The notes beneath the pieces are model-generated. The model saw nothing but the letters and a program-made list of their open reading frames with translations. It did no database searches and had not been told where the DNA came from. A stretch of DNA of 64,000 bases from Serratia plymuthica (GTDB lineage Bacteria; Pseudomonadota; Gammaproteobacteria; Enterobacterales; Enterobacteriaceae), in NCBI RefSeq assembly GCF_018336935.1, contig NZ_CP068771.1, positions 4,526,001-4,590,000 of the forward strand. The letters are read 5' to 3'. Made by a program: the position numbers and the translations under genes. This document shows positions 39,133-49,509 of this stretch, in pieces (the first letter of the stretch is position 1; each line of letters begins with the position of its first letter).

Positions 39133-39193
39133 CTGTAGGGTGCGAATACATTCGCACCGATTGATGCGGGCGCAGCATGCTGCGCCCCTACAG
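39133..39193. repeat. Compact double-hairpin intergenic repeat
   Basis: CTGTAGGG (39133-39140) and CCCTACAG (39186-39193) are exact inverted ends. Between them are two further hairpins: GGTGCGAAT-ACATTCGCACC (about 39139-39158) and GGGCGCAGCATGCTGCGCCC (39168-39187). Both hairpins are near-perfect palindromes. The form is that of a REP/BIME-type element. It lies between convergent yqcA and yaeH, where it could also end transcription or stabilise 3' ends. Confidence 0.75.
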
Positions 39194-39200
39194 TTGTAGC

Positions 39201-39590
39201 TTATTTCCCGCGGGTCAGTTTTTCCAGATCGGATTCGATCTCGGCAATTTTGTGGGATACTACGCCTTCCAGATGACGCAGGTCATCAAGAATTTTGCGC
39301 TTCAGATCCACTTCAACCTGATCGCGCTGGCACAGCTGATCCAGTTCATCGATAACGTAACGCAGGTTCGGGTTGATCTCGTGAATTTCTTTGTAACCCT
39401 GGCCGGCGTTATCCGCCACCACGGTTTTGCGTTGGCGCGGATATTTGAACTTCACGCTCTTGGCAAAGAACTCGCCCTTATCCTTGCGGAAGTAAATCTT
39501 AAGAATGTCGTTATTGGCCTCCTGACGCAGGCTATAGCGATCGACATCTTCCGGTTGATTGATTCCCAAGCTTTTCAGGTTGTCATACAT
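39201..39590 (-). CDS. yaeH: UPF0325 family protein YaeH
   Basis: 129 aa, E. coli-like throughout ([25 protein letters not shown]). Small, charged, with a heptad-like C-terminal helix ([25 protein letters not shown]) that suggests a coiled coil. The function is unknown. It neighbours dapD in E. coli too, so it belongs to the dapD-glnD-map block. Confidence 0.93.
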   Translation of the reverse strand: MYDNLKSLGINQPEDVDRYSLRQEANNDILKIYFRKDKGEFFAKSVKFKYPRQRKTVVADNAGQGYKEIHEINPNLRYVIDELDQLCQRDQVEVDLKRKILDDLRHLEGVVSHKIAEIESDLEKLTRGK

Positions 39591-39683
39591 AATAGCGCCA
39601 CCTTATAAATAGACTTTATTCCACGGTCTGGGATTATGGCGAAAAACCGTGCCAGAGACTGTGACTGCTCGCGTACTGAAGAC

Positions 39684-39710
39684 AAAAAAATAGCGGGTTA
39701 ATCACCCGCT
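39684..39710 (-). terminator. Terminator after dapD
   Basis: Minus-strand AGCGGGT-GATTA-ACCCGCT (39692-39710) followed by seven T residues (A-tract 39684-39690), nine bases past the dapD stop. Confidence 0.85.
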
Positions 39711-39718
39711 GTTTTAAT

Positions 39719-40543
39719 TTAGTCGATGGTGCGCAATAACTCATTAATGCCGACTTTACTGCGCGTTTTGGCGTCGACTTTCTTGACGATGACCGCACAG
39801 TACAGGCTGTAAGAACCGTCTTTGGACGGCAGGTTGCCTGAAACCACCACCGAGCCGGCCGGGACGCGGCCGTAATGCACTTCGCCGGTTTCACGGTCAT
39901 AAATACGGGTGCTCTGGCCGAGGTAAACGCCCATGGAGATCACGGAGCCTTCTTCGACGATCACGCCTTCAACCACTTCTGAACGTGCGCCGATGAAGCA
40001 GTTGTCTTCAATGATGGTCGGGTTGGCCTGCAGCGGTTCCAGTACGCCACCGATGCCGACGCCGCCGGACAGGTGAACGTTTTTGCCGATTTGCGCGCAA
40101 GAACCCACGGTAGCCCAGGTATCGACCATGCTGCCTTCGTCAACGTAAGCGCCGATATTCACGTAGGACGGCATCAATACGGTGTTGCGTGCGATGAATG
40201 CGCCCTGGCGAACGGTCGCCGGCGGCACCACGCGGAAGCCTTCTTTCTGGAAGCGCGCTTCGTCGTAATCAGCAAACTTCATCGGCACTTTGTCGTAGTA
40301 ACGGGTTTCGGCACCGTCCATCACTTTGTTGTCGTTGATGCGGAAAGAAAGCAGCACGGCCTTTTTCAGCCACTGATGCGTTACCCACTGACCGTCAATC
40401 TTCTCGGCAACGCGCAGGGCGCCGCTGTCCAGCAGGCCGATCACCTGGTTTACCGCTTCGCGCGTTACGGTGTCTACGTTCGCCGGGGTGATATCCGCGC
40501 GGCGTTCGAAGGCGTTTTCAATAACGTTTTGTAATTGCTGCAT
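39719..40543 (-). CDS. dapD: 2,3,4,5-tetrahydropyridine-2,6-dicarboxylate N-succinyltransferase
   Basis: 274 aa, the E. coli length. It succinylates tetrahydrodipicolinate in the lysine and diaminopimelate route, so it serves peptidoglycan synthesis. The N-terminal helical domain is followed by a left-handed beta-helix of hexapeptide repeats ([39 protein letters not shown]) and a C-terminal strand region. The active form is a trimer. It is 46 bases downstream of glnD on the same strand. Confidence 0.97.
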   Translation of the reverse strand: MQQLQNVIENAFERRADITPANVDTVTREAVNQVIGLLDSGALRVAEKIDGQWVTHQWLKKAVLLSFRINDNKVMDGAETRYYDKVPMKFADYDEARFQKEGFRVVPPATVRQGAFIARNTVLMPSYVNIGAYVDEGSMVDTWATVGSCAQIGKNVHLSGGVGIGGVLEPLQANPTIIEDNCFIGARSEVVEGVIVEEGSVISMGVYLGQSTRIYDRETGEVHYGRVPAGSVVVSGNLPSKDGSYSLYCAVIVKKVDAKTRSKVGINELLRTID

Positions 40544-40589
40544 GCTGTTCTCTGTCCTGATGTTGTTGTCTACGAAAAGGTTACTTGTA

Positions 40590-43268
40590 TCACATTTTAT
40601 CGTTTGGATTGAGGGCCTCTGTCAACCGTTGTTCCAACTTTCTGCGCGTTTCCTGATTCAGGGCGCGTCGATCGCTGTCGGCCAGAATAAATAAGTCCTC
40701 AACTCGCTCGCCAATGGTGGAAATGCGTGCGCCGTGCAGCGACAGGCCGAGATCGGCGAATACCTCGCCCACCCGCGCCAGCAGGCCGGGCTGGTCAAGT
40801 GCGGTCAGTTCCAGATAGCTGCGGCGATCGGTATGCGTCGGCAGGAAGCTGACTTCGGTCGGCACGCTGAAATGGCGTAACTTGGAGGACGGCCGGCGCA
40901 CGCGCGGCGGCTGATATTCCCGCTGGGTGATGGTCTGAACCAGCGCGTGGCGAATCGCCGCGTGGCGGTCCTGAGCCAGCGGGCTGCCGTCCGGTTCGAG
41001 CACGATGAAGGTATCCATCGCCATGCCGTCGCGGTTAGTGAAAATCTGCGCGTCATGCACGCTCAGGTTACGGCGGTCCATCTCGCCGGCCACGGCGGCA
41101 AACAGGTAAGGGCGGTCCGGGCTCCAGATGAAGATTTCGGTACCGCCGCGTGTCGCCTGGCGGCTGACCAGCACCAACGGTTTGGTGGAGTCATGGGCCA
41201 GCAGATGGCGGGCGTGCCAGGCCAGTTGATTGGGCGAATGGCGCAGGAAGTAGTCGGCCCGGCAGCGGCTCCAGATGCGGTGTAGCGCCTCTTCGTCGAT
41301 ATTGTCCATGCGCAACAACGCCAGCGCCTGCAGGCGGTGGTGGCGTACGCGTTCGCGCAAGTCCGGGCTGTTTTGCATGCCGCGGCGCAACTGCTTTTCT
41401 GTCGCGAAGTACAGCTCGCGCAACAGGCTCTGTTTCCAACTGTTCCACAGGGTTTCGTTGGTGGCGCAGATATCGGCCACCGTCAGGCAAACCAGATAGC
41501 GCAGGCGGGTTTCGCTCTGCACTTCAGCGCTGAATTGCTGGATAACCGTGGGGTCTTGAATGTCGCGGCGCTGGGCGGTCACCGACATCAGCAAATGGCA
41601 GCGCACCAGCCAGGCCACCAGTTGGGCCTCACGCGAATTCAGGCCGTGCAGCTCGGCGAACTCCAGCGCATCCTGTGCGCCGAGGATTGAGTGGTCACCG
41701 CCGCGGCCTTTAGCGATATCGTGGAACAGCGCCGCCAGCAGCAGCAATTCCGGATTCGGCAAGCGCGGATAGAGCTCCACGCACAGCGGATGGCGTGGCC
41801 GCGTTTCTGCATCGGCGAAACTTTCCAGCTTTTGCAGAACCCGAACGGTGTGTTCGTCGACGGTATAGGCATGGAACAGATCGAACTGCATTTGCCCGAC
41901 GATCTTGCCCCACTGCGGCATATAGGCCCACAGCACGCTGTGGCGATGCATCGGCACCAGCGCGCGCGCGACTGCGCCCGGATGGCGCAGAATGGCCATA
42001 AACAGATCGCGCGCTTCTGGAATGTTGCACAGCGGCTGTTTCAGATGGCGGCGCGCGTGGCGCAACTGACGTACGGTGGTGGAGTAAATGCCTTTGATTT
42101 CGCGGTTGCGCACCATCAGGTAAAACATCCGCATGATAGCTTCCGGCTGGCGGATAAACAGCGTTTCGTCACGCAGATCGATCAGATTGCCACGCAGCTG
42201 GAAATCCTCGTTCAGCGGGCGTGGTTTTTCCGTGGCGTCCAATGCCAGTATCGCTTCGTCGAACAGCTGGAGCAGCATGTGATTCAGTTCGCCGACGCGG
42301 CGCGTCATGCGGTAGAAATCCTTCATCATGCGCTCAACCGGTTCGTTGCCTTCCCCCTCATAGCGCAGCAATTGCGCCACATTGAGTTGGCGATCGAACA
42401 ACAGCCGGTTGTCGTAACGCGGCAGCACCAGATGCAGGGCGAAGCGGATACGCCACAGGAAGCTCTGGCATTCATTGAGCTCGTTGCGTTCGGCCTGGGT
42501 GAGGAAACCGAAACCGACCATTTCGTCCAGCGAGGTGGCGCCGAAGTGACGGCGCGCCACCCACAGCAAGGTGTGAATGTCCCGCAGGCCGCCGGGGCTG
42601 CTCTTGATGTCCGGTTCCAGGTTATAGCTGGTGCCGTGGTAGCGCTGGTGACGTTCCTGCTGCTCAGCCACCTTGGCATGGAAAAATTGAGGGGAGGGCC
42701 AGAAACCGTCGCTGAAAATGTGTTTTTGCATTTGCAGGAACAGCGCGACATCGCCGCAGATCATGCGCGACTCAATCAGGTTGGTGGCCACGGTCAGGTC
42801 CGCCAGCCCTTCGAGCAGGCACTCTTCCAGCGTGCGTACGCTGTGGCCCACTTCCAGTTTCAGATCCCACAGCAGGGTGATAAATTCCCCCACGCGCTGC
42901 GACTGTTGTTCACTCAGGCGGCGCTGGCTGAGCACCAGCACGTCGATGTCCGACAGCGGGTGCAACTCGCCGCGGCCATAGCCGCCGACCGCCACCAGAG
43001 CGGTTTCCGGGATATCCTCGAAACCGTAAAAAATCCACAGACGACGCAGCAGGCGATCGATAAAGTCGCTGCGGGCCGCGACCAGGCTTTCGGCGCTGGA
43101 GCCGGCGTTGAACGCGGCCGCCAACCACAGCTGAAACTGTTCAAGACGCAGTTTCAGCGCAACGCAATTAATCTCTTCATCGCCATAGGCATTGGGATAC
43201 TCAGGCTGCTTCGGTACGGCCTGTTGCTCAATGACCGGGTTGCTCTGTTCGCGAAAATTTTCAGACAT
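40590..43268 (-). CDS. glnD: Bifunctional PII uridylyltransferase/uridylyl-removing enzyme GlnD
   Basis: 892 aa; E. coli 890. The N-terminal nucleotidyltransferase carries [19 protein letters not shown] (about residues 93-111). The central HD domain, which removes UMP, shows [19 protein letters not shown]. Two ACT domains that bind glutamine are at the C-terminus ([22 protein letters not shown] and [23 protein letters not shown]). GlnD adds UMP to GlnB/GlnK when glutamine is low. It is downstream of map, behind a strong terminator. Confidence 0.97.
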   Translation of the reverse strand: MSENFREQSNPVIEQQAVPKQPEYPNAYGDEEINCVALKLRLEQFQLWLAAAFNAGSSAESLVAARSDFIDRLLRRLWIFYGFEDIPETALVAVGGYGRGELHPLSDIDVLVLSQRRLSEQQSQRVGEFITLLWDLKLEVGHSVRTLEECLLEGLADLTVATNLIESRMICGDVALFLQMQKHIFSDGFWPSPQFFHAKVAEQQERHQRYHGTSYNLEPDIKSSPGGLRDIHTLLWVARRHFGATSLDEMVGFGFLTQAERNELNECQSFLWRIRFALHLVLPRYDNRLLFDRQLNVAQLLRYEGEGNEPVERMMKDFYRMTRRVGELNHMLLQLFDEAILALDATEKPRPLNEDFQLRGNLIDLRDETLFIRQPEAIMRMFYLMVRNREIKGIYSTTVRQLRHARRHLKQPLCNIPEARDLFMAILRHPGAVARALVPMHRHSVLWAYMPQWGKIVGQMQFDLFHAYTVDEHTVRVLQKLESFADAETRPRHPLCVELYPRLPNPELLLLAALFHDIAKGRGGDHSILGAQDALEFAELHGLNSREAQLVAWLVRCHLLMSVTAQRRDIQDPTVIQQFSAEVQSETRLRYLVCLTVADICATNETLWNSWKQSLLRELYFATEKQLRRGMQNSPDLRERVRHHRLQALALLRMDNIDEEALHRIWSRCRADYFLRHSPNQLAWHARHLLAHDSTKPLVLVSRQATRGGTEIFIWSPDRPYLFAAVAGEMDRRNLSVHDAQIFTNRDGMAMDTFIVLEPDGSPLAQDRHAAIRHALVQTITQREYQPPRVRRPSSKLRHFSVPTEVSFLPTHTDRRSYLELTALDQPGLLARVGEVFADLGLSLHGARISTIGERVEDLFILADSDRRALNQETRRKLEQRLTEALNPNDKM

Positions 43269-43282
43269 AGTACGCAGCCCAT

Positions 43283-43306
43283 AAAAAAGGCCGGCAAAAG
43301 CCGGCC
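43283..43306 (-). terminator. Terminator between map and glnD
   Basis: Minus-strand GGCCGGC-TTTT-GCCGGCC (43289-43306) followed by six T residues (A-tract 43283-43288). Confidence 0.9.
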
Positions 43307-43342
43307 TGTGACATCATGCATCGCGGCAGAACGCCGCGGCGC

Positions 43343-44137
43343 TTACATCTCGTGCGTAATGATGTTGGGGATGGTGTCATCCTTGCGCAACGTCATTATC
43401 TCGCAGCCGTTATCTGTGACCACAATAGTATGCTCATACTGCGCCGACAAGCTGCGATCTTTAGTTTTTACCGTCCAGCCGTCCTTCATGGTGCGGATGC
43501 GGTAGTCACCGGCATTGACCATCGGCTCTATGGTGAACGCCATGCCGGCCTGCAGCACCACGCCGCCGTCATCGGCGTCATAGTGCAGCACCTGCGGTTC
43601 TTCGTGGAACACTTCGCCGATGCCATGACCGCAGTATTCACGCACCACGGAAAAATTCTCGGCTTCGACGAATTTCTGGATCTCTTTGCCCAGGGTGCGC
43701 AGGCGGATACCCGGCTTCACCATTTTCAGCGCCAGATACAGGCTTTCCTGGGTGACGCGACACAGCCGCTCGCCCAGAATAGTCGGCTTGCCGACGATGA
43801 ACATCTTGGAAGTATCGCCGTGGAAGCCGTCTTTAATGACGGTCACGTCGATATTGACGATATCGCCGTCTTTCAGCGCCTTGTCATCGCTCGGGATGCC
43901 GTGGCACACCACTTCGTTCACCGAGATGCACACGGATTTCGGGAAGCCGTGATAGCCGAGGCAGGCGGAAATGGCCTGTTGTTCGTTGGTAATGTACTCG
44001 TGACAGATACGGTCCAGTTCGCCGGTGGTCACGCCAGGTTTGACGTGCGGCTCGATGATCTCCAGCACTTCGGCGGCCAGACGGCCCGCCACGCGCATTT
44101 TTTGGATGTCATCAGGTGTTTTAATTGATATCGCCAT
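43343..44137 (-). CDS. map: Methionine aminopeptidase, type I
   Basis: 264 aa, the E. coli length. It removes the N-terminal Met from nascent proteins with a small second residue. The pita-bread fold ligands are in GDIVNIDVTVIKDGFHGDTSKMF (two Asp), GHGIGEVFHEEP (His) and the two Glu in FTIEPMVN and QYEHTIVVTD. Divergent from rpsB, as in E. coli; the gap between them is 355 bases. Grouped with rpsB and tsf as a translation-linked locus. Confidence 0.97.
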   Translation of the reverse strand: MAISIKTPDDIQKMRVAGRLAAEVLEIIEPHVKPGVTTGELDRICHEYITNEQQAISACLGYHGFPKSVCISVNEVVCHGIPSDDKALKDGDIVNIDVTVIKDGFHGDTSKMFIVGKPTILGERLCRVTQESLYLALKMVKPGIRLRTLGKEIQKFVEAENFSVVREYCGHGIGEVFHEEPQVLHYDADDGGVVLQAGMAFTIEPMVNAGDYRIRTMKDGWTVKTKDRSLSAQYEHTIVVTDNGCEIMTLRKDDTIPNIITHEM

Positions 44138-44263
44138 GAAATTCGTCCGCAGGTGTCGTGCTCGCCGACAACAGAAAGAAATAAGAAGCAGTCTCTTATG
44201 GTATCAGCCCGGCCAGAGGCTGCCAAATTTGATTTCTCGGCGGCCCGGGAAACGCAACTAAAG

Positions 44264-44293
44264 TTGGTGTCGGTGGCGTGTTTATGGTATAAA
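44264..44293 (+). promoter_or_regulatory. Probable rpsB promoter
   Basis: TTGGTG (44264-44269), an 18-base spacer and TATAAA (44288-44293), followed by a GCGCGCC discriminator expected for a growth-rate-controlled ribosomal promoter. Confidence 0.6.
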
Positions 44294-44300
44294 GCGCGCC

Positions 44301-45218
<918 letters not shown>

Positions 45219-45273
45219 TAAGGCAAGCTCGTCACAGAGCCCTTATTAACCAGGTATTGAATATGTTGGTTAG

Positions 45274-45296
45274 AGGGGCCTAAATAGGCCCCTTTT
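45274..45296 (+). terminator. Attenuator-like terminator between rpsB and tsf
   Basis: AGGGGCCT (45274-45281) pairs perfectly with AGGCCCCT (45286-45293) around AAAT, followed by TTTT. In E. coli a partial terminator at this place lowers tsf relative to rpsB. Confidence 0.8.
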
Positions 45297-45346
45297 GCTT
45301 ATCTGAATGAGAACTATCTCCGTGCGAGATAACCGAGGAAAAAGAA

Positions 45347-46198
45347 ATGGCTGATATTACCGCTGCCCTGGTAAAAGAACTGCGCGAGCGTACTGGCGCT
45401 GGCATGATGGATTGCAAAAAAGCTCTGGTCGAATCTAACGGCGACATCGAGCTGGCAATCGAGAACATGCGTAAGTCCGGTGCGATCAAAGCAGCGAAAA
45501 AAGCAGGCAACGTAGCTGCTGACGGCGTGATCAAAACCAAGATCGAAGGCAACTACGGCGTGATCCTGGAAGTTAACTGCCAGACTGACTTCGTTGCTAA
45601 AGATGCCGGTTTCCAGGCATTCGCAGACAAAGTGCTGGAAGCCGCTGTTGCAGGCAAAATCACTGATGTTGACGTCTTGAAAGCACAGTTCGAAGAAGAA
45701 CGTGTAGCGCTGGTTGCAAAAATCGGTGAGAACATCAACATCCGTCGCGTTGCTTCCCTGGAAGGCGAAGTGCTGGGCAGCTACCTGCACGGCGCGCGCA
45801 TCGGCGTTCTGATTGCCGCTAAAGGCGCTGACGAAGAACTGGTTAAGCAAATTGCCATGCACGTTGCGGCTAGCAAACCTGAATTCGTGAAGCCTGAAGA
45901 CGTGTCTGCTGAAGTGGTAGAAAAAGAGTACCAGGTTCAGTTGGACATCGCCATGCAGTCTGGCAAGCCGAAAGAAATCGCAGAGAAAATGGTTGAAGGC
46001 CGCATGAAGAAATTCACCGGCGAAGTTTCTCTGACCGGTCAACCTTTCGTTATCGAGCCAAGCAAGACCGTTGGCCAAGTGCTGAAAGAGCACAACGCTG
46101 ACGTTGTTAACTTCATCCGCTTCGAAGTGGGCGAAGGCATCGAGAAAGTTGAAAATGACTTTGCTGCTGAAGTTGCAGCAATGAGCAAACAGTCTTAA
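45347..46198 (+). CDS. tsf: Elongation factor Ts
   Basis: 283 aa, the E. coli length. The N-terminal UBA-like domain ([27 protein letters not shown]) is followed by the [13 protein letters not shown] loop that enters EF-Tu and displaces Mg-GDP. The dimerisation coiled coil is in the C-terminal half. Expressed with rpsB through the attenuator. A repeat element and a hairpin follow before pyrH. Confidence 0.99.
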   Translation: MADITAALVKELRERTGAGMMDCKKALVESNGDIELAIENMRKSGAIKAAKKAGNVAADGVIKTKIEGNYGVILEVNCQTDFVAKDAGFQAFADKVLEAAVAGKITDVDVLKAQFEEERVALVAKIGENINIRRVASLEGEVLGSYLHGARIGVLIAAKGADEELVKQIAMHVAASKPEFVKPEDVSAEVVEKEYQVQLDIAMQSGKPKEIAEKMVEGRMKKFTGEVSLTGQPFVIEPSKTVGQVLKEHNADVVNFIRFEVGEGIEKVENDFAAEVAAMSKQS

Positions 46199-46204
46199 TG
46201 ACTG

Positions 46205-46331
46205 TATACCCGATAGATTTCGCGGTGCGGCAAGGCGGCAACTGAGCGAACTCCCAGGAGCCTGGTTCACCAGGTGACTGGGGTAAGTGAAGGCAGCCAA
46301 CGCAGCGGCAACGTGAAAGATGAAGGGTATA
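46205..46331. repeat. Full-length 127-bp near-palindromic intergenic repeat (TATACCC...GGGTATA)
   Basis: The ends TATACCC (46205-46211) and GGGTATA (46325-46331) are exact inverted repeats. The two arms stay alignable as inverted copies for about 60 bases (GATAGATTTCGCGGTGC against TTCATCTTTCACGTTGC read from the other end; CTCCCAG against ACCCCAG near the centre). No open frame is present, so it is a non-autonomous, MITE-like or large REP-like element. It begins seven bases after the tsf stop. Related copies lie at 12555 and 25792. Confidence 0.75.
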
Positions 46332-46333
46332 AT

Positions 46334-46355
46334 GGAGCCGCCGTCAGGCGGTTCC
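46334..46355 (+). terminator. Hairpin after tsf, possible terminator
   Basis: GGAGCCGCC (46334-46342) pairs with GGCGGTTCC (46347-46355) around GTCA. The tail ATTCTATCC is only weakly T-rich, so termination may be partial. A TATACT at about 46400 could be a -10 for pyrH. Confidence 0.5.
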
Positions 46356-46470
46356 ATTCTATCCAGCCAGAATTACACCGGTGGCAAGCCCTGTGGCGCT
46401 ATACTCAGCACAGGCGCGCTTCATCGGCTGAAATCCCCAATACTAATACTGCTTCTTAGGACAGAACACC

Positions 46471-47196
46471 ATGGCAACCAATGCAAAACCCGTATATCAG
46501 CGTATTCTGCTCAAACTGAGTGGCGAAGCCCTGCAAGGTGCAGAAGGTTTTGGTATCGACGCCAGCGTTTTGGATCGCATGGCTCAGGAAGTTAAAGAGC
46601 TGGTCGAACTGGGAATTCAGGTCGGTGTAGTGATTGGCGGCGGTAACCTGTTCCGCGGCGCGGGTCTGGCGCAGGCCGGAATGAACCGCGTAGTGGGCGA
46701 CCACATGGGAATGCTGGCTACCGTGATGAACGGCCTGGCTATGCGTGATGCACTGCACCGTGCCTATGTGAACGCCCGCCTGATGTCGGCCATCCCGTTG
46801 AACGGCGTGTGCGACAACTACAGCTGGGCCGAGGCAATCAGCCTGCTGCGTAATAACCGCGTGGTTATCTTCTCTGCCGGTACCGGCAACCCGTTCTTCA
46901 CCACCGATTCAGCAGCTTGCCTGCGTGGGATTGAGATTGAAGCCGACGTGGTACTGAAAGCGACCAAAGTCGATGGCGTATACTCCGCCGATCCGGTTAA
47001 AAACCCGGATGCGACGCTGTACGAACATATAACCTATCAGGACGTGCTTGAGCGCGAGCTGAAAGTGATGGACCTGGCGGCGTTTACGCTGGCCCGCGAT
47101 CACGGTCTGCCGATTCGCGTATTCAACATGAACAAACCGGGCGCATTGCGCCGCGTAGTGATGGGTGAAAACGAAGGTACGCTGATCAGCAAATAA
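46471..47196 (+). CDS. pyrH: Uridylate kinase (UMP kinase)
   Basis: 241 aa, the E. coli length. Amino-acid-kinase fold: [11 protein letters not shown] at the N-terminus, [11 protein letters not shown] for phosphate binding, and the allosteric and UMP-binding [15 protein letters not shown]. It makes UDP from UMP in a hexamer activated by GTP and inhibited by UTP. It lies between tsf and frr, the conserved order. Confidence 0.98.
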   Translation: MATNAKPVYQRILLKLSGEALQGAEGFGIDASVLDRMAQEVKELVELGIQVGVVIGGGNLFRGAGLAQAGMNRVVGDHMGMLATVMNGLAMRDALHRAYVNARLMSAIPLNGVCDNYSWAEAISLLRNNRVVIFSAGTGNPFFTTDSAACLRGIEIEADVVLKATKVDGVYSADPVKNPDATLYEHITYQDVLERELKVMDLAAFTLARDHGLPIRVFNMNKPGALRRVVMGENEGTLISK

Positions 47197-47319
47197 AGCT
47201 GTTCTGCCAAATTTAGCGGGAGCGGGCAATGCTGTGCGTTGAGCGCTTTCCTCAAGTAAAATTCACGGGCTATACTGATGTATAGCCTGCCAAGTAACCC
47301 GTTTCTAAAGGTTCGCAAC

Positions 47320-47877
47320 GTGATTAATGAAATCAGAAAAGATGCTGACTCACGCATGGAAAAAAGCGTAGAAGCATTCAAAACCCAAATCAGCAAAATC
47401 CGTACCGGCCGTGCTTCTCCAAGCATCCTGGACGGCATCATGGTGGAATACTATGGTTCTGCCACGCCGCTGCGTCAGTTGGCTAACGTGACCGTAGAAG
47501 ACTCCCGCACCCTGGCCATCAACTTGTTTGATCGTTCTCTGGGTTCAGCGGTAGAAAAAGCCATCATGTCTTCAGATCTCGGCCTGAACCCAAGTTCAGC
47601 AGGCAGCGTGATCCGCGTTCCGCTTCCTCCTCTGACCGAAGAACGTCGTAAAGATCTGATCAAAGTTGTGCGCAACGAAGCCGAGCAGGGCCGCGTGGCC
47701 GTGCGTAACGTTCGCCGCGATGCCAACGACAAAGTTAAAGCGCTGCTGAAAGACAAAGAAATCAGCGAAGACGAAGATCGTCGTTCACAGGACGACGTTC
47801 AAAAACTGACCGATGCTTACATCAAACTTCTGGATGCCGCCCTGGCGGATAAAGAAAAAGAGCTGATGGATTTCTAA
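47320..47877 (+). CDS. frr: Ribosome recycling factor
   Basis: 185 aa from GTG 47320, the E. coli length; the frame is open back to an ATG at 47278, but the conserved N-terminus is [12 protein letters not shown] and an AAAGG ribosome site precedes the GTG. Domain I is a three-helix bundle ([15 protein letters not shown]...), domain II the small beta/alpha insertion ([12 protein letters not shown]). With EF-G it splits the post-termination 70S ribosome. A terminator follows at 47896. Confidence 0.97.
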   Translation: MINEIRKDADSRMEKSVEAFKTQISKIRTGRASPSILDGIMVEYYGSATPLRQLANVTVEDSRTLAINLFDRSLGSAVEKAIMSSDLGLNPSSAGSVIRVPLPPLTEERRKDLIKVVRNEAEQGRVAVRNVRRDANDKVKALLKDKEISEDEDRRSQDDVQKLTDAYIKLLDAALADKEKELMDF

Positions 47878-47895
47878 TCAGCATCGCGCAGAAAA

Positions 47896-47926
47896 AAAGC
47901 GTCGCCTGGGCGGCGCTTTGTTTTTT
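47896..47926 (+). terminator. Intrinsic terminator after frr
   Basis: AAAGCGTCGC (47896-47905) pairs with GCGGCGCTTT (47910-47919), with one G-U pair, followed by six T residues at 47921-47926. Confidence 0.85.
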
Positions 47927-48034
47927 GTGGCGCAGATCCCGTTTCATCGTACTGATTGATCATGGACAAGCGGTGGCCAAGGTTACACACTGGAACACCT
48001 CCGATCTCATCAGACAGTTATTCAGAGTGAACTC

Positions 48035-49231
48035 ATGAAGCAACTGACTATTCTTGGTTCCACCGGCTCAGTGGGAACCAGCACCCTGGCCGTGGTCAGG
48101 GAAAATCCCGACCGTTTTGCGATTAAAGCGCTGGTTGCAGGCCGCAATGTGGCGATGATGGCGCAACAGTGTATGGAGTTTCGCCCGGCTTATGCTGCGA
48201 TGGCGGACGAAGGCGCTGCGCGTGAACTGCGTGCCGTACTGGCGGAAAACGGCGTTGGCACTGAGGTGCTGGCGGGTGAACAGGCCGCCTGCGAGTTGGC
48301 GGCGCTGGATGATGTCGATCAGGTCACCGCTGCTATCGTTGGCGCTGCCGGGCTGCTGCCGACGCTGGCGGCGATCCGCGCCGGCAAGCAGGTATTGCTG
48401 GCGAACAAAGAGTCGCTGGTAACCTGTGGCCGACTGTTTATGGACGCGGTGCAAAAGAGCCAGGCGCAGCTATTGCCGCTGGACAGCGAGCATAACGCGA
48501 TTTTTCAGAGTTTGCCTGAAAGCATTCAGCGTCAGTTGGGATACTCTTCATTGGTCGAACATGGTGTTTCGCGCATTGTGCTTACCGGTTCCGGCGGCCC
48601 GTTCCGTACTACGCCGTTGGATCAGTTTGCCACAATGACGCCGGACCAGGCTTGCGCCCATCCTAATTGGTCAATGGGGCGCAAGATCTCGGTGGATTCC
48701 GCCACCATGATGAACAAAGGACTGGAATATATTGAGGCCCGTTGGCTGTTCAACGCTTCGGCTGAACAAATGGAAGTGATTCTGCATCCGCAGTCGGTGA
48801 TTCATTCAATGGTGCGCTATGCTGATGGCAGCGTGTTGGCCCAGTTGGGCACGCCGGATATGCGTACGCCAATCGCCCACGCGATGGCTTATCCGCAGCG
48901 GGTCAGCTCTGGCGTGGAAGCGCTGGATTTCTGCCGTATCGGTTCTCTGACCTTTGCCGAACCAGAACGGGAGCGTTACCCCTGCCTTTATCTGGCGATT
49001 GACGCCTTTGATGCCGGCCAGGCGGCAACTACCGCGCTGAATGCGGCTAACGAAGTGGCCGTTGCGTCCTTCCTGCAAGAGCAGATTCGCTTTACCGATA
49101 TTGCGGCAGTGAACCAAAAAGTAGTCGAACGGTTGTCTTTGCAGGAACCGTCCTGTATTGACGCGGTCTTAGACATAGATCGTCAGGCCCGTGAGGCTGC
49201 CGTTGGGGTAGTGAAGTCACTGCGTGGTTGA
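48035..49231 (+). CDS. dxr: 1-deoxy-D-xylulose 5-phosphate reductoisomerase
   Basis: 398 aa, the E. coli length. It converts DXP to methylerythritol 4-phosphate with NADPH, the committed step of the MEP isoprenoid route. The NADPH motif reads [11 protein letters not shown] (E. coli has I in place of the second V). The metal site is in [11 protein letters not shown] and the substrate loop in [21 protein letters not shown]. The isoprenoid product feeds UppS, two genes on. Also called ispC. Confidence 0.98.
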   Translation: MKQLTILGSTGSVGTSTLAVVRENPDRFAIKALVAGRNVAMMAQQCMEFRPAYAAMADEGAARELRAVLAENGVGTEVLAGEQAACELAALDDVDQVTAAIVGAAGLLPTLAAIRAGKQVLLANKESLVTCGRLFMDAVQKSQAQLLPLDSEHNAIFQSLPESIQRQLGYSSLVEHGVSRIVLTGSGGPFRTTPLDQFATMTPDQACAHPNWSMGRKISVDSATMMNKGLEYIEARWLFNASAEQMEVILHPQSVIHSMVRYADGSVLAQLGTPDMRTPIAHAMAYPQRVSSGVEALDFCRIGSLTFAEPERERYPCLYLAIDAFDAGQAATTALNAANEVAVASFLQEQIRFTDIAAVNQKVVERLSLQEPSCIDAVLDIDRQAREAAVGVVKSLRG

Positions 49232-49285
49232 TACCGGCTATTATCCTATTTTGTTCGTAAATTACGCGTGCCGCAGTGGGGCTGT

Positions 49286-49314
49286 TTGTTCATGCCCGGC
49301 TGAGGTGGTATAGT
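49286..49314 (+). promoter_or_regulatory. Candidate sigma-70 promoter in the dxr-uppS gap
   Basis: TTGTTC (49286-49291), a 17-base spacer and TATAGT (49309-49314). The expected start is at about 49320. It may serve uppS, with a terminator in the way, or a small RNA. Confidence 0.5.
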
Positions 49315-49319
49315 CTGCG

Positions 49320-49446
49320 CCACCTGTCGGCGGTTATACCGTTGAATTATGGCCTGATTGGCATCTCGGATGCCGATAGCGCCCCGGATATCGCCGGGTG
49401 TGCGGGGGCAGACTGAAAAGCCGTGTCGGGCACACGGCTTTTTTTG
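49320..49446 (+). ncRNA. Candidate small RNA or terminated leader between dxr and uppS
   Basis: A promoter-like site is followed within about 125 bases by a strong terminator: AGCCGTGT (49419-49426) and ACACGGCT (49432-49439) around CGGGC, then seven T residues. Between them are further hairpins, GGCATC-TCG-GATGCC (about 49361-49375) and CCCGG-ATATCG-CCGGG (about 49383-49398). No open frame of note fits. This could be an independent sRNA, an attenuated uppS leader, or simply a dxr terminator with chance structure. uppS starts 63 bases after it. I do not recognise an RNA family. Confidence 0.35.
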
Positions 49447-49509
49447 CGCGTAAGGGCCTGATGTTCCGGAAGGGCAGTTGTATTTCTATTGAGGAAATAA
49501 GTACGAGTT

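Noticed and set aside
41691..43505. 604-codon open frame on the plus strand opposite glnD
   Set aside because: It is an antisense shadow of glnD in a GC-rich region; the protein is Gln/His/Arg-rich with no recognisable domain.
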